Assembly (NCBI GenBank): GCA_023384455.1
Contig: JAHDWH010000029.1
Coordinates: 1-34,590 of the forward strand
Direction of reading: 5' to 3'
DNA length: 34,590 nt
Origin: Caldilineaceae bacterium
Lineage (GTDB): Bacteria; Chloroflexota; Anaerolineae; Caldilineales; Caldilineaceae
The stretch's first letter is position 1. Each line of letters opens with the position of its first letter. Positions 1 through 8,953 of the stretch are shown here, one piece after another. The notes below the pieces were generated by a model. That model ran no database searches. It was not told where the DNA came from and saw only the letters and a list, made by a program, of their open reading frames with translations. A program made the position numbers and the translations under genes.

Positions 1-63
1 TTGAATCCGTGTTCCTTTTTATCCGTGTATACAATCTGTCTATTTTCAGAACAGGAGGCTACT

Positions 64-1233
64 GTGCAACCGGGTCTGATAGGCCAGCCCGATCTCCAGG
101 CTGCTCACGCCGGGGATGCCCTCTCGGCTGCCTTTGAATTCAGCCAGGAAATTGTGGGCCAACTGGCGTTGGACGCGCTCCTGCGCTCGGTGACCGAGCG
201 GGCGCGGGCATTGATGCAGGCCAGCGGCGCTGCCCTCTGCCTGCTGGACGAGCAGAAGACGATTCTCTCCCTGGAAGCCCAGAGCGGCCAACCCAACGGT
301 CCAAACCGTCACCGTCAACCCATCACCCTCGGTCTGACTCCATATGTGGTGGGCAAGGGCGCGACAGTCGTCACCGAAACCCTGTGTACCAACTGCAACT
401 ATCTGCTCAGTTTTGCCCCCGGCGCGTGTGTGGTCGCGCCCCTGCAAGTAGGCGATGAGATGCTGGGCGCACTCTGCGTGGTCCATCCCGCTGTGGCATT
501 GGGCGACGACGCACTGGGCTTCACCCTTCTGGCAAATGCCGCAGCCCTGGCAATTGTCAATGCGCGGTTGGCCGAGCAGGGGCGGGAACAGGCCCGGCAC
601 GCGGCCATCCACACCGAGCGGGAGCGGATGGCCGCCGAACTCCACGACAATCTGGCCCAGACTCTGGGTTTTCTCAATCTGAAGATCGATCAGGTGCGGG
701 AGATGCAGGCGGCAGGGGCATTGGCGACCGCGGCAGAGCAGTTGAACCAAATGCAGGCCGCGGTGAGCAGAGCCTATAATCAGGTGCGCCAGGCCCTCAC
801 CGGTCTGGCCGAACCGGCCGCGGCTGGTTCGGCGTCGGCCCAGGAGTTAGCAGAAGTTGTTCAGGCATTTCACCGGGATAGCCAACTGACTATAGACCTT
901 TCGCTTGACGAGGCTGCCTTGGCCGAACTGCCTTCTTTGGCCCGGCAACAGGTTATCCACATTCTGCGGGAAAGTCTGGTCAACAGCCACCGCCACGCCC
1001 AGGCGGGGCGGGTCTGGGTGCAGGTGGAGCAGCAGAATCAGGAGGTTATCCTTACTGTTGGCGATGACGGCAGAGGCTTTGACCCGGCTTCTGTGGACAG
1101 ACGCAGCCATCTGGGGCTGGGCATTATGCAACAGCGGGCTGCCCGCAGCGGCGGTGTGCTGAAAGTAGGATCCGCGCCTGGGCAGGGGACAACTGTTACG
1201 GCGCGTTTTCGATTGGTTGGGGAGCAGGTATGA
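64..1233 (+). CDS. NarX/NreB-type sensor histidine kinase with GAF domain
   Basis: Sensor kinase of 389 aa, partner of the NarL-like regulator that overlaps it by four bases (ATGA). A GAF-like sensor domain covers about residues 25-170. The HisKA_3 box follows with AELHDNLAQT, the phospho-acceptor being His194, and then an HATPase domain with N box (ESLVNSHRHA) and G box (GDDGRGFD). There is no signal peptide or membrane segment, so it is soluble. I start it at GTG 64 because AGGAGG lies five bases upstream (53-58); the frame stays open to the window edge, so a longer form cannot be excluded. The GAF domain has Cys59, Cys108, Cys111, Cys122 and Cys138, with a CTNC pair, which could bind a metal or Fe-S cluster, or sense redox (inference). 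Position next to a nitrate/nitrite-type molybdoenzyme suggests it senses an oxyanion or redox state. Confidence 0.88.
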   Translation: MQPGLIGQPDLQAAHAGDALSAAFEFSQEIVGQLALDALLRSVTERARALMQASGAALCLLDEQKTILSLEAQSGQPNGPNRHRQPITLGLTPYVVGKGATVVTETLCTNCNYLLSFAPGACVVAPLQVGDEMLGALCVVHPAVALGDDALGFTLLANAAALAIVNARLAEQGREQARHAAIHTERERMAAELHDNLAQTLGFLNLKIDQVREMQAAGALATAAEQLNQMQAAVSRAYNQVRQALTGLAEPAAAGSASAQELAEVVQAFHRDSQLTIDLSLDEAALAELPSLARQQVIHILRESLVNSHRHAQAGRVWVQVEQQNQEVILTVGDDGRGFDPASVDRRSHLGLGIMQQRAARSGGVLKVGSAPGQGTTVTARFRLVGEQV

Positions 1234-1892
1234 CCCGTTCACGCATTCTGTTGGCCGACGATCACGAACTCTTCCGCGAGGGATTGGCCGGGCTGATCAC
1301 CAGTCAGCCGGATATGGAGGTGGTGGGGCAGGCCAGTGACGGCTTTGAGGCAGCCACCCTGGCCCGTCAACTGCGCCCGGACCTGCTGATAACCGATATT
1401 TCCATGCCCGTCTGCGATGGACTGGAAGCCATCCGGATGACCCGCCAGAGCCAGGCCGGGGCGGGGTTGCGGATTCTGGTGCTGACTGTGCATGACGAGG
1501 ACGCCAAACTCTTCGAGGCGATCCGGGCAGGGGCCAACGGCTATCTGCTCAAAAACACCAGCGCCACGGACTTTCTGCGCACTGTGCGGGCTGCCCTGGC
1601 CGGCGAAGCCCTGCTGCCGCCCAAACTGGCCGCCCGCCTGCTGGATGAATTTACCCGGCTGGCCCGCCGCGCCCCAACGGTTGAAATGACCAGCGCCCCC
1701 AATCTCACCGAGCGGGAGCAGGAGGTGTTGGCGCTGATTGCCCAGGACCTCACCGACCAGGCCATCGCCCGGCAACTCTCCATCAGCCTGCATACGGCCA
1801 AAAGCCACGTACGCAATATCCTGGCCAAACTCCACGCGGTCAACCGCCACCACGCGGTGCAGATCGCCAGCGGGCAGGCCGACAGCCCGTAG
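1230..1892 (+). CDS. NarL/FixJ-family response regulator
   Basis: DNA-binding response regulator of 220 aa. The receiver domain has the acidic pocket Asp10/Asp11, phosphorylation site Asp56 (LLITDISMP), Thr86 and Lys108, all canonical. A LuxR-type helix-turn-helix occupies about residues 157-215 (LTEREQEVLALIAQ, then SLHTAKSHVRNILAKL). Its ATG overlaps the kinase stop codon, so the two are translationally coupled. The likely target is the downstream molybdoenzyme operon; I could not identify a binding site by eye. Confidence 0.93.
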   Translation: MTRSRILLADDHELFREGLAGLITSQPDMEVVGQASDGFEAATLARQLRPDLLITDISMPVCDGLEAIRMTRQSQAGAGLRILVLTVHDEDAKLFEAIRAGANGYLLKNTSATDFLRTVRAALAGEALLPPKLAARLLDEFTRLARRAPTVEMTSAPNLTEREQEVLALIAQDLTDQAIARQLSISLHTAKSHVRNILAKLHAVNRHHAVQIASGQADSP

Positions 1893-2033
1893 GCTGGACT
1901 GATCACCGTACAAAGACGTAGTTCTTTCTCCTCAAAAACCCCTCTTACAATCCCTCTTTGTGCCTTCTGTGACGGATAGCCACACACGCCTCCCTTCTCT
2001 ATAATTCAGGGCACGCTTATAACTACTCAGGCT

Positions 2034-2103
2034 TCAGGTGCGACGCACTCGCCACAGTATCTTTCGTACAGGAATCCACTCCTGGCGAGTGCGTCGCACC
2101 TGA
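2034..2103. repeat. Perfect 21-bp inverted repeat between regulator and enzyme operon
   Basis: Arms 2034-2054 and 2083-2103 are perfect reverse complements (core GGTGCGACGCACTCGCCA) around a 28-base spacer. There is no T-run after it, so it does not look like an intrinsic terminator. It is more like a small palindromic intergenic repeat or mobile remnant, though a role as operator or attenuator ahead of the operon is possible. The rest of the gap 1893-2172 shows no gene. Confidence 0.8.
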
Positions 2104-2172
2104 GCAGTAACCACGCTTCTCGTTATCCAATGCCAACCGCCAGAGTCTTATTTGGCAACAAAGATTTCCCAA

Positions 2173-2517
2173 ATGGATGCTGAACGCCACCGCATCTTCC
2201 TCATCGGCGATTTGCTATTTGCCGAAACTCTTGCCCAATGGCTTGACCAGAGCGAGGGTGTGGCGTTGGCTGGCAGCGCTCCCTCCATCCGGGAAGCATT
2301 GCCCAAACTGGCCCAGGAGAGTGTGGATGTGGTGCTGATTGCCACCACAGAGGAGCCAGCCCTGGACTTTCGTCTGCTGCTCGACGCCTGCTCTGATCTG
2401 CCGGTCATCCAGACCGATCTGCAACAGAACCGGGTACGATTGATCACTTCTCATCCTATCGGCCAGCGCCCTGCGGACCTGCTGGCTACCATTGCATCTC
2501 TGCCCAAACGGAGGTAG
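2173..2517 (+). CDS. Small receiver-like protein (degenerate)
   Basis: Protein of 114 aa from ATG 2173 (121 aa if the upstream TTG at 2152 is used). The pattern of hydrophobic strands (RIFLIGDLLFAETL, VDVVLIATTEEPALDF, LPVIQTDL) resembles a CheY-like or DUF-type receiver fold. The usual phosphorylatable Asp is not where expected and the C-terminal Lys is missing, so I read it as a pseudo-receiver or unrelated alpha/beta protein. It lies between the two-component genes and the molybdoenzyme, ending 4 bases before the alpha-subunit ATG, which suggests co-transcription and a regulatory or accessory role. No ribosome binding site is evident. Confidence 0.6.
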   Translation: MDAERHRIFLIGDLLFAETLAQWLDQSEGVALAGSAPSIREALPKLAQESVDVVLIATTEEPALDFRLLLDACSDLPVIQTDLQQNRVRLITSHPIGQRPADLLATIASLPKRR

Positions 2518-2521
2518 ACGC

Positions 2522-5500
2522 ATGGCTGAACTCTCACGTCGCGATTTCCTGAAACTCTCTGGTTTTGCCGCACTGGGTACGGTGGCGGCTACCTCCACAC
2601 CCCTGGGCTTTCAACTTTTGCAGCCGGTGAATGTGGTCAACCCCCTGGCCGACTACCCCCTGCGGGATTGGGAGAAGGTCTACCGGGACCAGTACCGCTA
2701 CGATTCCTCCTTCACCTTTGTCTGCTCGCCCAACGACACCCACGCCTGTAGGCTGCGCGCCTTTGTGCGCAACGGCGTGATTATGCGTTGCGAAACCAAT
2801 TACGATGTGCAGAACTACGGCGATCTCTACGGCAACAAAGCCACCGCCCACTGGCATCCCCGGGGCTGCAAGAAGGGACAGACCTTCCACCGGCGCATCT
2901 ACGGCCCCCACCGGTTGAAGGGTCCGCTCATGCGCAAGGGCTGGCAACAGTGGGCCGACGACGGCTTTCCCCTGCTCACGCCAGAGAATAAAACCAAATA
3001 TAAGTTCGATGCCCGGGCCGACGACGAGCTGCTGGCCGTGGATTGGGAGACGGCCTATCGCTACATCGCCAAAGGAATGGTGGCGATTGCCGGTCGCTAT
3101 TCCACCGACGAAGGCGTAAATCTGCTGCGGGAGCAGGGCTACCCGGAGGAGATGATCGCGGCCATGGACGGCGCCGGAACCCGCACCTTCAAGTGTCGGG
3201 GTGGAATGGGACTGTTGGGTGTCATCGGCAAATATGGGATGTACCGCTTTTCCAACGGGCTGGCTATGCTGGACACCCATCTGCGCGGGGTAGGGCCGGA
3301 AGAGGCCAAAGGCGGGCGCACCTGGTCCAACTACACCTGGCACGGGGATCAGGCACCGGGCCATCCCTTTGTGCATGGGCTACAGGCTGCGGACGAGGAT
3401 TTCAACGACCTGCGCAATTCTATGCTGCACATCCAGTGTGGCAAGAATCTGGTCGAGAACAAAATGGCCGAGTCCCACTTCTTTATCGAGGCCATCGAAC
3501 GGGGCGCAAAGATTGTCACCATCACCCCGGAATACTCGCCGCCCGCCACCAAATCCGACTACTGGATTCCTATCCGCCCGGCTACAGACACGGCCCTCTT
3601 TCTGGGCATCACCCGCTGGCTGATGGACAACGAGCGCTACGACGCACCCTTTGTCAAGCGCTTCACCGACTTCCCCTTTCTGGTGCGCGCCGATACCCTC
3701 AAGCGGCTGGCCGCGGCGGACCTCTTCCCCGGCTACCAGCCTGGGCTGGACCCGGATGGTCCTTCCTTCCAGGAGCAGGGGCTGAAACCGGAGCAGTACG
3801 AGAAGTTGGGCGATTATGTGGTGTGGGATGCAGCCAAAGGCGAGGCCGTTGCCATCACCCGGGATGATGTGGGCGACGCGATGGCCGCCAAAGGCATCGA
3901 CCCGGCTCTGGAATGGAGCGGCACGCTGACCCTGGCCGACGGCAGCCAGGTGGAAGCTCTGACCCTCTGGTCGATCTACCGGGAGCATCTGCAAGAATAC
4001 GATCTGGACACAGTGGCCGATATCACCCTGGCCCCCAAACATCTCATCGAGCGTCTGGCCGAGGATTTGGCCAGCATCCGCCCGGCGGCCCTGCACATCG
4101 GCGAGGGCATCAATCACTGGTTTCACGCCACCCTGGCCAACCGGGCCCAGTTCCTGCCAATGATGCTGACGGGCAATATCGGCAAGCCGGGCGCAGGCTG
4201 CTACACCTGGGCAGGCAACTACAAAGCGGCTCTCTTTCAAGGATCGCCCCAGACCGGACCCGGCTTTAAGGGCTGGGTGGCCGAAGACCCCTTCGAGATG
4301 AATCTGGACCCGGACGCCCACGGCAAGGATATCCACGCCCACGGCTACACCAAAGACGAAGAACCGGCCTACTGGAATCACTCGGAGCGCCCGCTGATTG
4401 TGGAGACACCGGCCGAGGGGCGCAAAGTCTTCACCGGGCAGACCCATATGCCCACGCCAACCAAAGTGCAGTTTGTGACGAACGTCAATCTGCTCAACAA
4501 CGCCAAGCACCACTACGAGATGATCAAAAATGTCAATCCCAACATTGAATTGATCATCACCGTAGACATCGAAATGACCGCCACTGTCGAGTATGCAGAT
4601 TTTGCTCTGGCGGCCAACTCCTGGGCCGAATTCGAGACCTACGAGGTTACGGCCTCCTGTTCCAATCCCTTCCTGCAAATCTGGAAGGGGGGCATCCCGC
4701 CGGTCTACAACACCCGAGACGACGCCCGCATTCTGGCCGAGACAGCCGCGGCCATCGGCGATGAGATCGGCGACCCCCGTTTCCGGGATTATTGGAAGTT
4801 CGTTCACGAGAAGCGGAGCGAAGTTTATATCCAGCGGCTGCTCGACTCGTCTACCACTACCAGCGGCTATCGCTTTGACGACATTATCAGCGGCAAATTT
4901 GGCGAGCCGGGCGCGGCGCTGATGCTCTTCCGCACCTATCCCCGCATCCCCTTCTGGGAGCAGGTTCACGAGTCTGTGCCCTTCTTCACCGACACCGGGC
5001 GCATGAACTCCTACTGCGACATCCCGGAGGCCATCGAATATGGCGAGAATGTGATCAGCCACCGGGAGGGGCCAGAGGCGACTCCCTATCTGCCCAATGT
5101 GATTGTCAGCAGCAGCCGCTTTGTGCGCCCCAACGACTACGGCATCGGGCCGGAGCATATGGGCTGGGAGGAGCGCACCGTACGCAACCTGGCGATGGAG
5201 TGGGAGAAGGTGAAACAGACCCACAATCCCCTGTGGGCGGATGGCTTCCACTTCTACTGTCTGACGCCCAAGACCCGCCACCGGGTGCATTCCTCCTGGA
5301 GTACGGTGGACTGGACGATTATTCTGGATTCCAACTTTGGCGATCCCTATCGGGCGGACAAGCGGCTGCCAGGGCCGGGGGATCACCAGTTGCATATGAA
5401 CCCCCAGGCGGCCAAAGATATTGGCATCGAAGACGGCGATTACGTCTATGTGGACGCCAACCCCGCGGACCGGCCCTACATCGGCTGGCAGGAGGACGAT

Positions 5501-5971
5501 GCCTTCTACAAAGTCTCGCGGCTGATGCTGCGGGTGAAGTACAACCCGGCCTATCCTTATAATATCGTGATGTTGAAGCACGGCCCCTTTATGGCAACCG
5601 AACGCTCTGTGCGTGCCCACGAAAGCCGTCCCGACGGTCTGGCCCGCTCGGCTGGCACGGGGTATATGGCGAATCTGCGCTACGGTTCCCAGCAGTCGAT
5701 TACCCGGGATTGGTCTATGCCTATGCACCAGACCGACACCCTCTTTCACAAGACAAAGGCGGCCATGGGCTTTATCTTTGGCGGCGAGGCGGACAACCAC
5801 GCGCTGAACACTGTGCCCAAAGAGACGCTGGTAAAGGTGACGAAGGCCGAGGATGGGGGAATGAACGGCAAGGGCCCGTGGGAACCGACGAAGACCGGCT
5901 TTACTCCGGCCCACGAGAGCGACTTTATGCGCCGCTATCTGGCTGGCGAGATTACAACCGTGAAGAAGTAG
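2522..5971 (+). CDS. Tat-exported molybdopterin oxidoreductase alpha subunit, NXR/pNAR-like (type II DMSO reductase family)
   Basis: Catalytic subunit of 1149 aa. Start chosen at ATG 2522, with GGAGG at 2510-2514. The N-terminus carries a Tat signal (SRRDFLKLSG). The FS0 iron-sulfur motif reads CSPNDTHAC (68-76) then RGC (Cys116). Asp72 sits midway between Cys68 and Cys76, where most family members have Cys. The region YRFSNGLAMLD then RGVGPEEAKGGRTW strongly recalls Nitrospira-type NxrA and archaeal outward-facing NarG. Asp251 is the candidate molybdenum ligand of type II enzymes. Known relatives interconvert nitrite and nitrate or reduce nitrate, (per)chlorate or selenate, or hydroxylate hydrocarbons; substrate and direction cannot be read from the sequence. 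The Tat signal places the enzyme outside the membrane. The beta, chaperone and gamma genes follow after a toxin-antitoxin insertion. Confidence 0.9.
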   Translation: MAELSRRDFLKLSGFAALGTVAATSTPLGFQLLQPVNVVNPLADYPLRDWEKVYRDQYRYDSSFTFVCSPNDTHACRLRAFVRNGVIMRCETNYDVQNYGDLYGNKATAHWHPRGCKKGQTFHRRIYGPHRLKGPLMRKGWQQWADDGFPLLTPENKTKYKFDARADDELLAVDWETAYRYIAKGMVAIAGRYSTDEGVNLLREQGYPEEMIAAMDGAGTRTFKCRGGMGLLGVIGKYGMYRFSNGLAMLDTHLRGVGPEEAKGGRTWSNYTWHGDQAPGHPFVHGLQAADEDFNDLRNSMLHIQCGKNLVENKMAESHFFIEAIERGAKIVTITPEYSPPATKSDYWIPIRPATDTALFLGITRWLMDNERYDAPFVKRFTDFPFLVRADTLKRLAAADLFPGYQPGLDPDGPSFQEQGLKPEQYEKLGDYVVWDAAKGEAVAITRDDVGDAMAAKGIDPALEWSGTLTLADGSQVEALTLWSIYREHLQEYDLDTVADITLAPKHLIERLAEDLASIRPAALHIGEGINHWFHATLANRAQFLPMMLTGNIGKPGAGCYTWAGNYKAALFQGSPQTGPGFKGWVAEDPFEMNLDPDAHGKDIHAHGYTKDEEPAYWNHSERPLIVETPAEGRKVFTGQTHMPTPTKVQFVTNVNLLNNAKHHYEMIKNVNPNIELIITVDIEMTATVEYADFALAANSWAEFETYEVTASCSNPFLQIWKGGIPPVYNTRDDARILAETAAAIGDEIGDPRFRDYWKFVHEKRSEVYIQRLLDSSTTTSGYRFDDIISGKFGEPGAALMLFRTYPRIPFWEQVHESVPFFTDTGRMNSYCDIPEAIEYGENVISHREGPEATPYLPNVIVSSSRFVRPNDYGIGPEHMGWEERTVRNLAMEWEKVKQTHNPLWADGFHFYCLTPKTRHRVHSSWSTVDWTIILDSNFGDPYRADKRLPGPGDHQLHMNPQAAKDIGIEDGDYVYVDANPADRPYIGWQEDDAFYKVSRLMLRVKYNPAYPYNIVMLKHGPFMATERSVRAHESRPDGLARSAGTGYMANLRYGSQQSITRDWSMPMHQTDTLFHKTKAAMGFIFGGEADNHALNTVPKETLVKVTKAEDGGMNGKGPWEPTKTGFTPAHESDFMRRYLAGEITTVKK

Positions 5972-5986
5972 CTTTGGGAGAAGCCA

Positions 5987-6175
5987 ATGGAGATTGTGTG
6001 TGTGAGTTGCAGCCGGGGCGAAGACGAAGTGCCCCTGACCGAATGGCGCTATCAGGGCGACCGTTTCGCCGTCTGCCCGGAATGTTTGCCGATGCTCATC
6101 CATCACCGGGAGCAGGCTATGCAGCGCTGGCATCTCAATCGACAGAGCGGAGGAGATGACGATGCCCCACGATGA
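5987..6175 (+). CDS. Small two-CxxC zinc-ribbon-like protein
   Basis: Protein of 62 aa from ATG 5987, preceded by GGGAGAAG. It contains two CxxC knuckles (CVSC near residue 5, CPEC near residue 31) about 26 residues apart, enough for a zinc ribbon or rubredoxin-like site. It starts 15 bases after the alpha subunit and overlaps the next small gene, so it is probably part of the molybdoenzyme operon. Function is unknown; a maturation or delivery factor is a guess. Confidence 0.65.
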   Translation: MEIVCVSCSRGEDEVPLTEWRYQGDRFAVCPECLPMLIHHREQAMQRWHLNRQSGGDDDAPR

Positions 6176-6464
6176 GTTTGTACCCGAAGACCCTATGGAG
6201 TTGGTGGGGATGGCGTTGCCCGGCGGTCCAGGAATGCTGGAAGCCATGGCCGAGACTTTTGTGGATGAGTATGTGCGGCTGGGCTGGGACGAGGAGCGGT
6301 TGATGACCCTCTTTCGCAATCCCTTCTTCCAGGGCACCTACCGGGTCTATCACATACGGGGAGAGGAGTATGTGCGGCAGCTTATCCGCCGCACCATCGC
6401 CAAATGGGGGATCAGAGCAGCCCCCGAAACTCGTCTTCATCCAATTGCGCTTGACGTAGGATAG
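6156..6464 (+). CDS. Small operon-associated protein, possible altered C-terminus
   Basis: Protein of 102 aa, ATG 6156 with GGAGGA just upstream; ATG 6162 is an alternative. It begins acidic (EFVPEDPMELVG) and is then helical (LEAMAETFVDEYVRLGW, RNPFFQGTYRVYHIRGEEYV). I have the impression of a small family that accompanies molybdoenzyme operons, but cannot name it. The last 15 or so residues (from about APETRLHP) are read from DNA antisense to the hicA 3' end (6412-6464). The natural C-terminus may therefore have been replaced when the toxin-antitoxin island arrived. Confidence 0.6.
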   Translation: MTMPHDEFVPEDPMELVGMALPGGPGMLEAMAETFVDEYVRLGWDEERLMTLFRNPFFQGTYRVYHIRGEEYVRQLIRRTIAKWGIRAAPETRLHPIALDVG

Positions 6465-6630
6465 AACGGAGTACAGTTGGCGGTAGATCGCCTGGATGCA
6501 TAGGCACAGTCACCGAAAGGTTGCCCCGTCGCAACCGCAAATGGCTGCCACGCTGCCGTACCTGCACAAAGCCAGCCCGCTCCAACGCCCGCACTACCTG
6601 GGGTGCTCGGAGCATAGGAAGTTTAGGCAT
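6412..6630 (-). CDS. hicA: HicA-family mRNA interferase toxin
   Basis: Toxin of 72 aa, the usual HicA length. It has the double-stranded-RNA-binding-like fold pattern with the catalytic His in the motif RQRGSHLRLR and the typical end TVLRSILRQAQLDEDEF. HicA cleaves mRNA until neutralised by HicB. Its start overlaps the hicB stop by 8 bases, so the pair is translationally coupled. Its 3' end overlaps the 3' end of the small gene on the other strand. Confidence 0.87.
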   Translation of the reverse strand: MPKLPMLRAPQVVRALERAGFVQVRQRGSHLRLRRGNLSVTVPMHPGDLPPTVLRSILRQAQLDEDEFRGLL

Positions 6631-6895
6631 ACGCGCGCACAGCTACATCGACCCGGAAGCGAAAAGTCCGATGGACTGATTTTGGGTCGCTCAGGCGGGG
6701 ATCGTCATTTGCGGGAACGGGGCGCAGATAAGGAAGGCCATCTTCGAAAGCACCTTCCAGATGGAGGGTAGCGGCTTCCAGCAGCATCGCCTGGGCATCT
6801 TCGGGTGTGTCACCCCACGAAGCTACGTCCAGCTCCGGGCAGAGCGCAGTGTAGCTGTCTTCTTCTTTGATAATGAGACCCGTGAATGTGAACAT
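6623..6895 (-). CDS. hicB: HicB-family antitoxin
   Basis: Antitoxin of 90 aa from ATG 6895. The partial RNase H-like HicB fold is clear: FTFTGLIIKEEDSYTALCPE, then VASWGDTPEDAQAMLLEA. A longer form from ATG 6907 (four more residues) is possible. Order is antitoxin then toxin. The C-terminal part (residues about 60-90) is short and basic; I see no obvious ribbon-helix-helix. Confidence 0.85.
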   Translation of the reverse strand: MFTFTGLIIKEEDSYTALCPELDVASWGDTPEDAQAMLLEAATLHLEGAFEDGLPYLRPVPANDDPRLSDPKSVHRTFRFRVDVAVRAYA

Positions 6896-6903
6896 AGGGC
6901 AGG

Positions 6904-7188
6904 TCATAGGGGATTCGCAGCAAAAGATGAGGGAACAAGACATAGCCAGATGCCCTCTTTCAGCAATATATCAGTTTCTCGTTCACTGAGTTGTTCCTGA
7001 AGTTCAAAATCTTCGCCCTGCTTGAAGAAGGCGTCAACCACCCACAAGCTTTCGTCCGGCCAGTAAGTCGGACCGTAAAACCGGGCTTCTGGATGCCGGG
7101 CGCGAACCAGTTCGATCAGTTCAGTGGCATACCGCAAGACTCGTGTATGAACTGTCTCGGTTGGCGATTCGATAAGAAGTGTATTCAT
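6904..7188 (-). CDS. Small partner protein of the HEPN gene, probable toxin-antitoxin component
   Basis: Protein of 94 aa, 26 bases downstream of the HEPN gene and 8 bases before hicB. The motif SLWVVDAFFKQGEDFELQEQ with a hydrophobic end (DILLKEGIWLCLVP) recalls a small family paired with HEPN proteins. The GSxxxxxD nucleotidyltransferase motif of a classical MNT antitoxin is not visible. Antitoxin role is inferred from context only. Confidence 0.6.
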   Translation of the reverse strand: MNTLLIESPTETVHTRVLRYATELIELVRARHPEARFYGPTYWPDESLWVVDAFFKQGEDFELQEQLSERETDILLKEGIWLCLVPSSFAANPL

Positions 7189-7214
7189 TCTGATTCATCC
7201 GATTCAGCAATTCG

Positions 7215-7604
7215 TCACGCAAGAATCTCGTCAATAAACGTCCGGCATTGCTGTACGGCCCTGGTTGCTCTGACAGAAGATGTCGAGACGGATCGATAGT
7301 CAGCAATAATACGGTCCCGCAAAAGGTCCTGAAGCACATTTCGAAAACGTGACGGGTAGAGTTTGCGGCGATGGATCAGAAGGTTTGCAAAGTTGCTATG
7401 TACGGCCTGATGGGAAAGGATACCACCCGTTTCAGCGTGTACAGATATGCCTGCATCCATAAGCGCAACAATGGCTGACTGAAATGCTGCATAGTATGCC
7501 CGATTGATCGCATTGTCAAAACGCTGCTGGGCCAGTTCGCTCTCGGCGCCCTGTAGGCTCTGTCTGGCTTTGAAATGGAATCCGTCCCGTTCAGTTGTGC
7601 TCAT
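7215..7604 (-). CDS. HEPN-domain protein, probable RNase toxin
   Basis: Protein of 129 aa from ATG 7604 (an upstream start at 7655 gives 17 extra residues that look non-coding). It shows the all-helical HEPN signature: helix 1 ARQSLQGAESELAQQ, then FDNAINRAYYAAFQSAI with the conserved Asn-x-Ala-Tyr-Tyr type segment. HEPN proteins of this size are commonly RNase toxins or partners of nucleotidyltransferase antitoxins. It heads a four-gene opposite-strand cassette (HEPN, partner, HicB, HicA), and the DNA looks AT-richer than its neighbours by eye. Confidence 0.78.
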   Translation of the reverse strand: MSTTERDGFHFKARQSLQGAESELAQQRFDNAINRAYYAAFQSAIVALMDAGISVHAETGGILSHQAVHSNFANLLIHRRKLYPSRFRNVLQDLLRDRIIADYRSVSTSSVRATRAVQQCRTFIDEILA

Positions 7605-7628
7605 AGGGCAGCCATCATTCACGAACGA

Positions 7629-7656
7629 TTGACCAGTGTGCGCACTATAGCACAAT
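7629..7656 (+). promoter_or_regulatory. Candidate promoter for beta-chaperone-gamma genes
   Basis: TTGACC (7629-7634) and CACAAT (7651-7656) are 16 bases apart, upstream of the beta-subunit ATG at 7684. A promoter here would make sense because the toxin-antitoxin island separates these genes from the alpha subunit. The match is only moderate. Confidence 0.3.
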
Positions 7657-7683
7657 CACGGACTCTTTACAAGGAGAAATCCA

Positions 7684-8943
<1,260 letters not shown>

Positions 8944-8953
8944 GAGCAATCCA

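Noticed and set aside
28..35. TATACAAT as a promoter for the sensor kinase
   Set aside because: No acceptable -35 at 16-18 bases and the window edge hides the upstream context; too weak to list as a feature.
3380..6337. 985-aa open frame antisense to the molybdoenzyme alpha gene
   Set aside because: It is a shadow of a GC-rich gene: composition is His/Gly/Val-rich, no domain is recognisable, and it runs across three real genes on the other strand.
7250..7560. CRISPR array or tRNA in the lower-GC island
   Set aside because: No regularly spaced direct repeats and no cloverleaf could be found; the sequence is explained by the HEPN gene.
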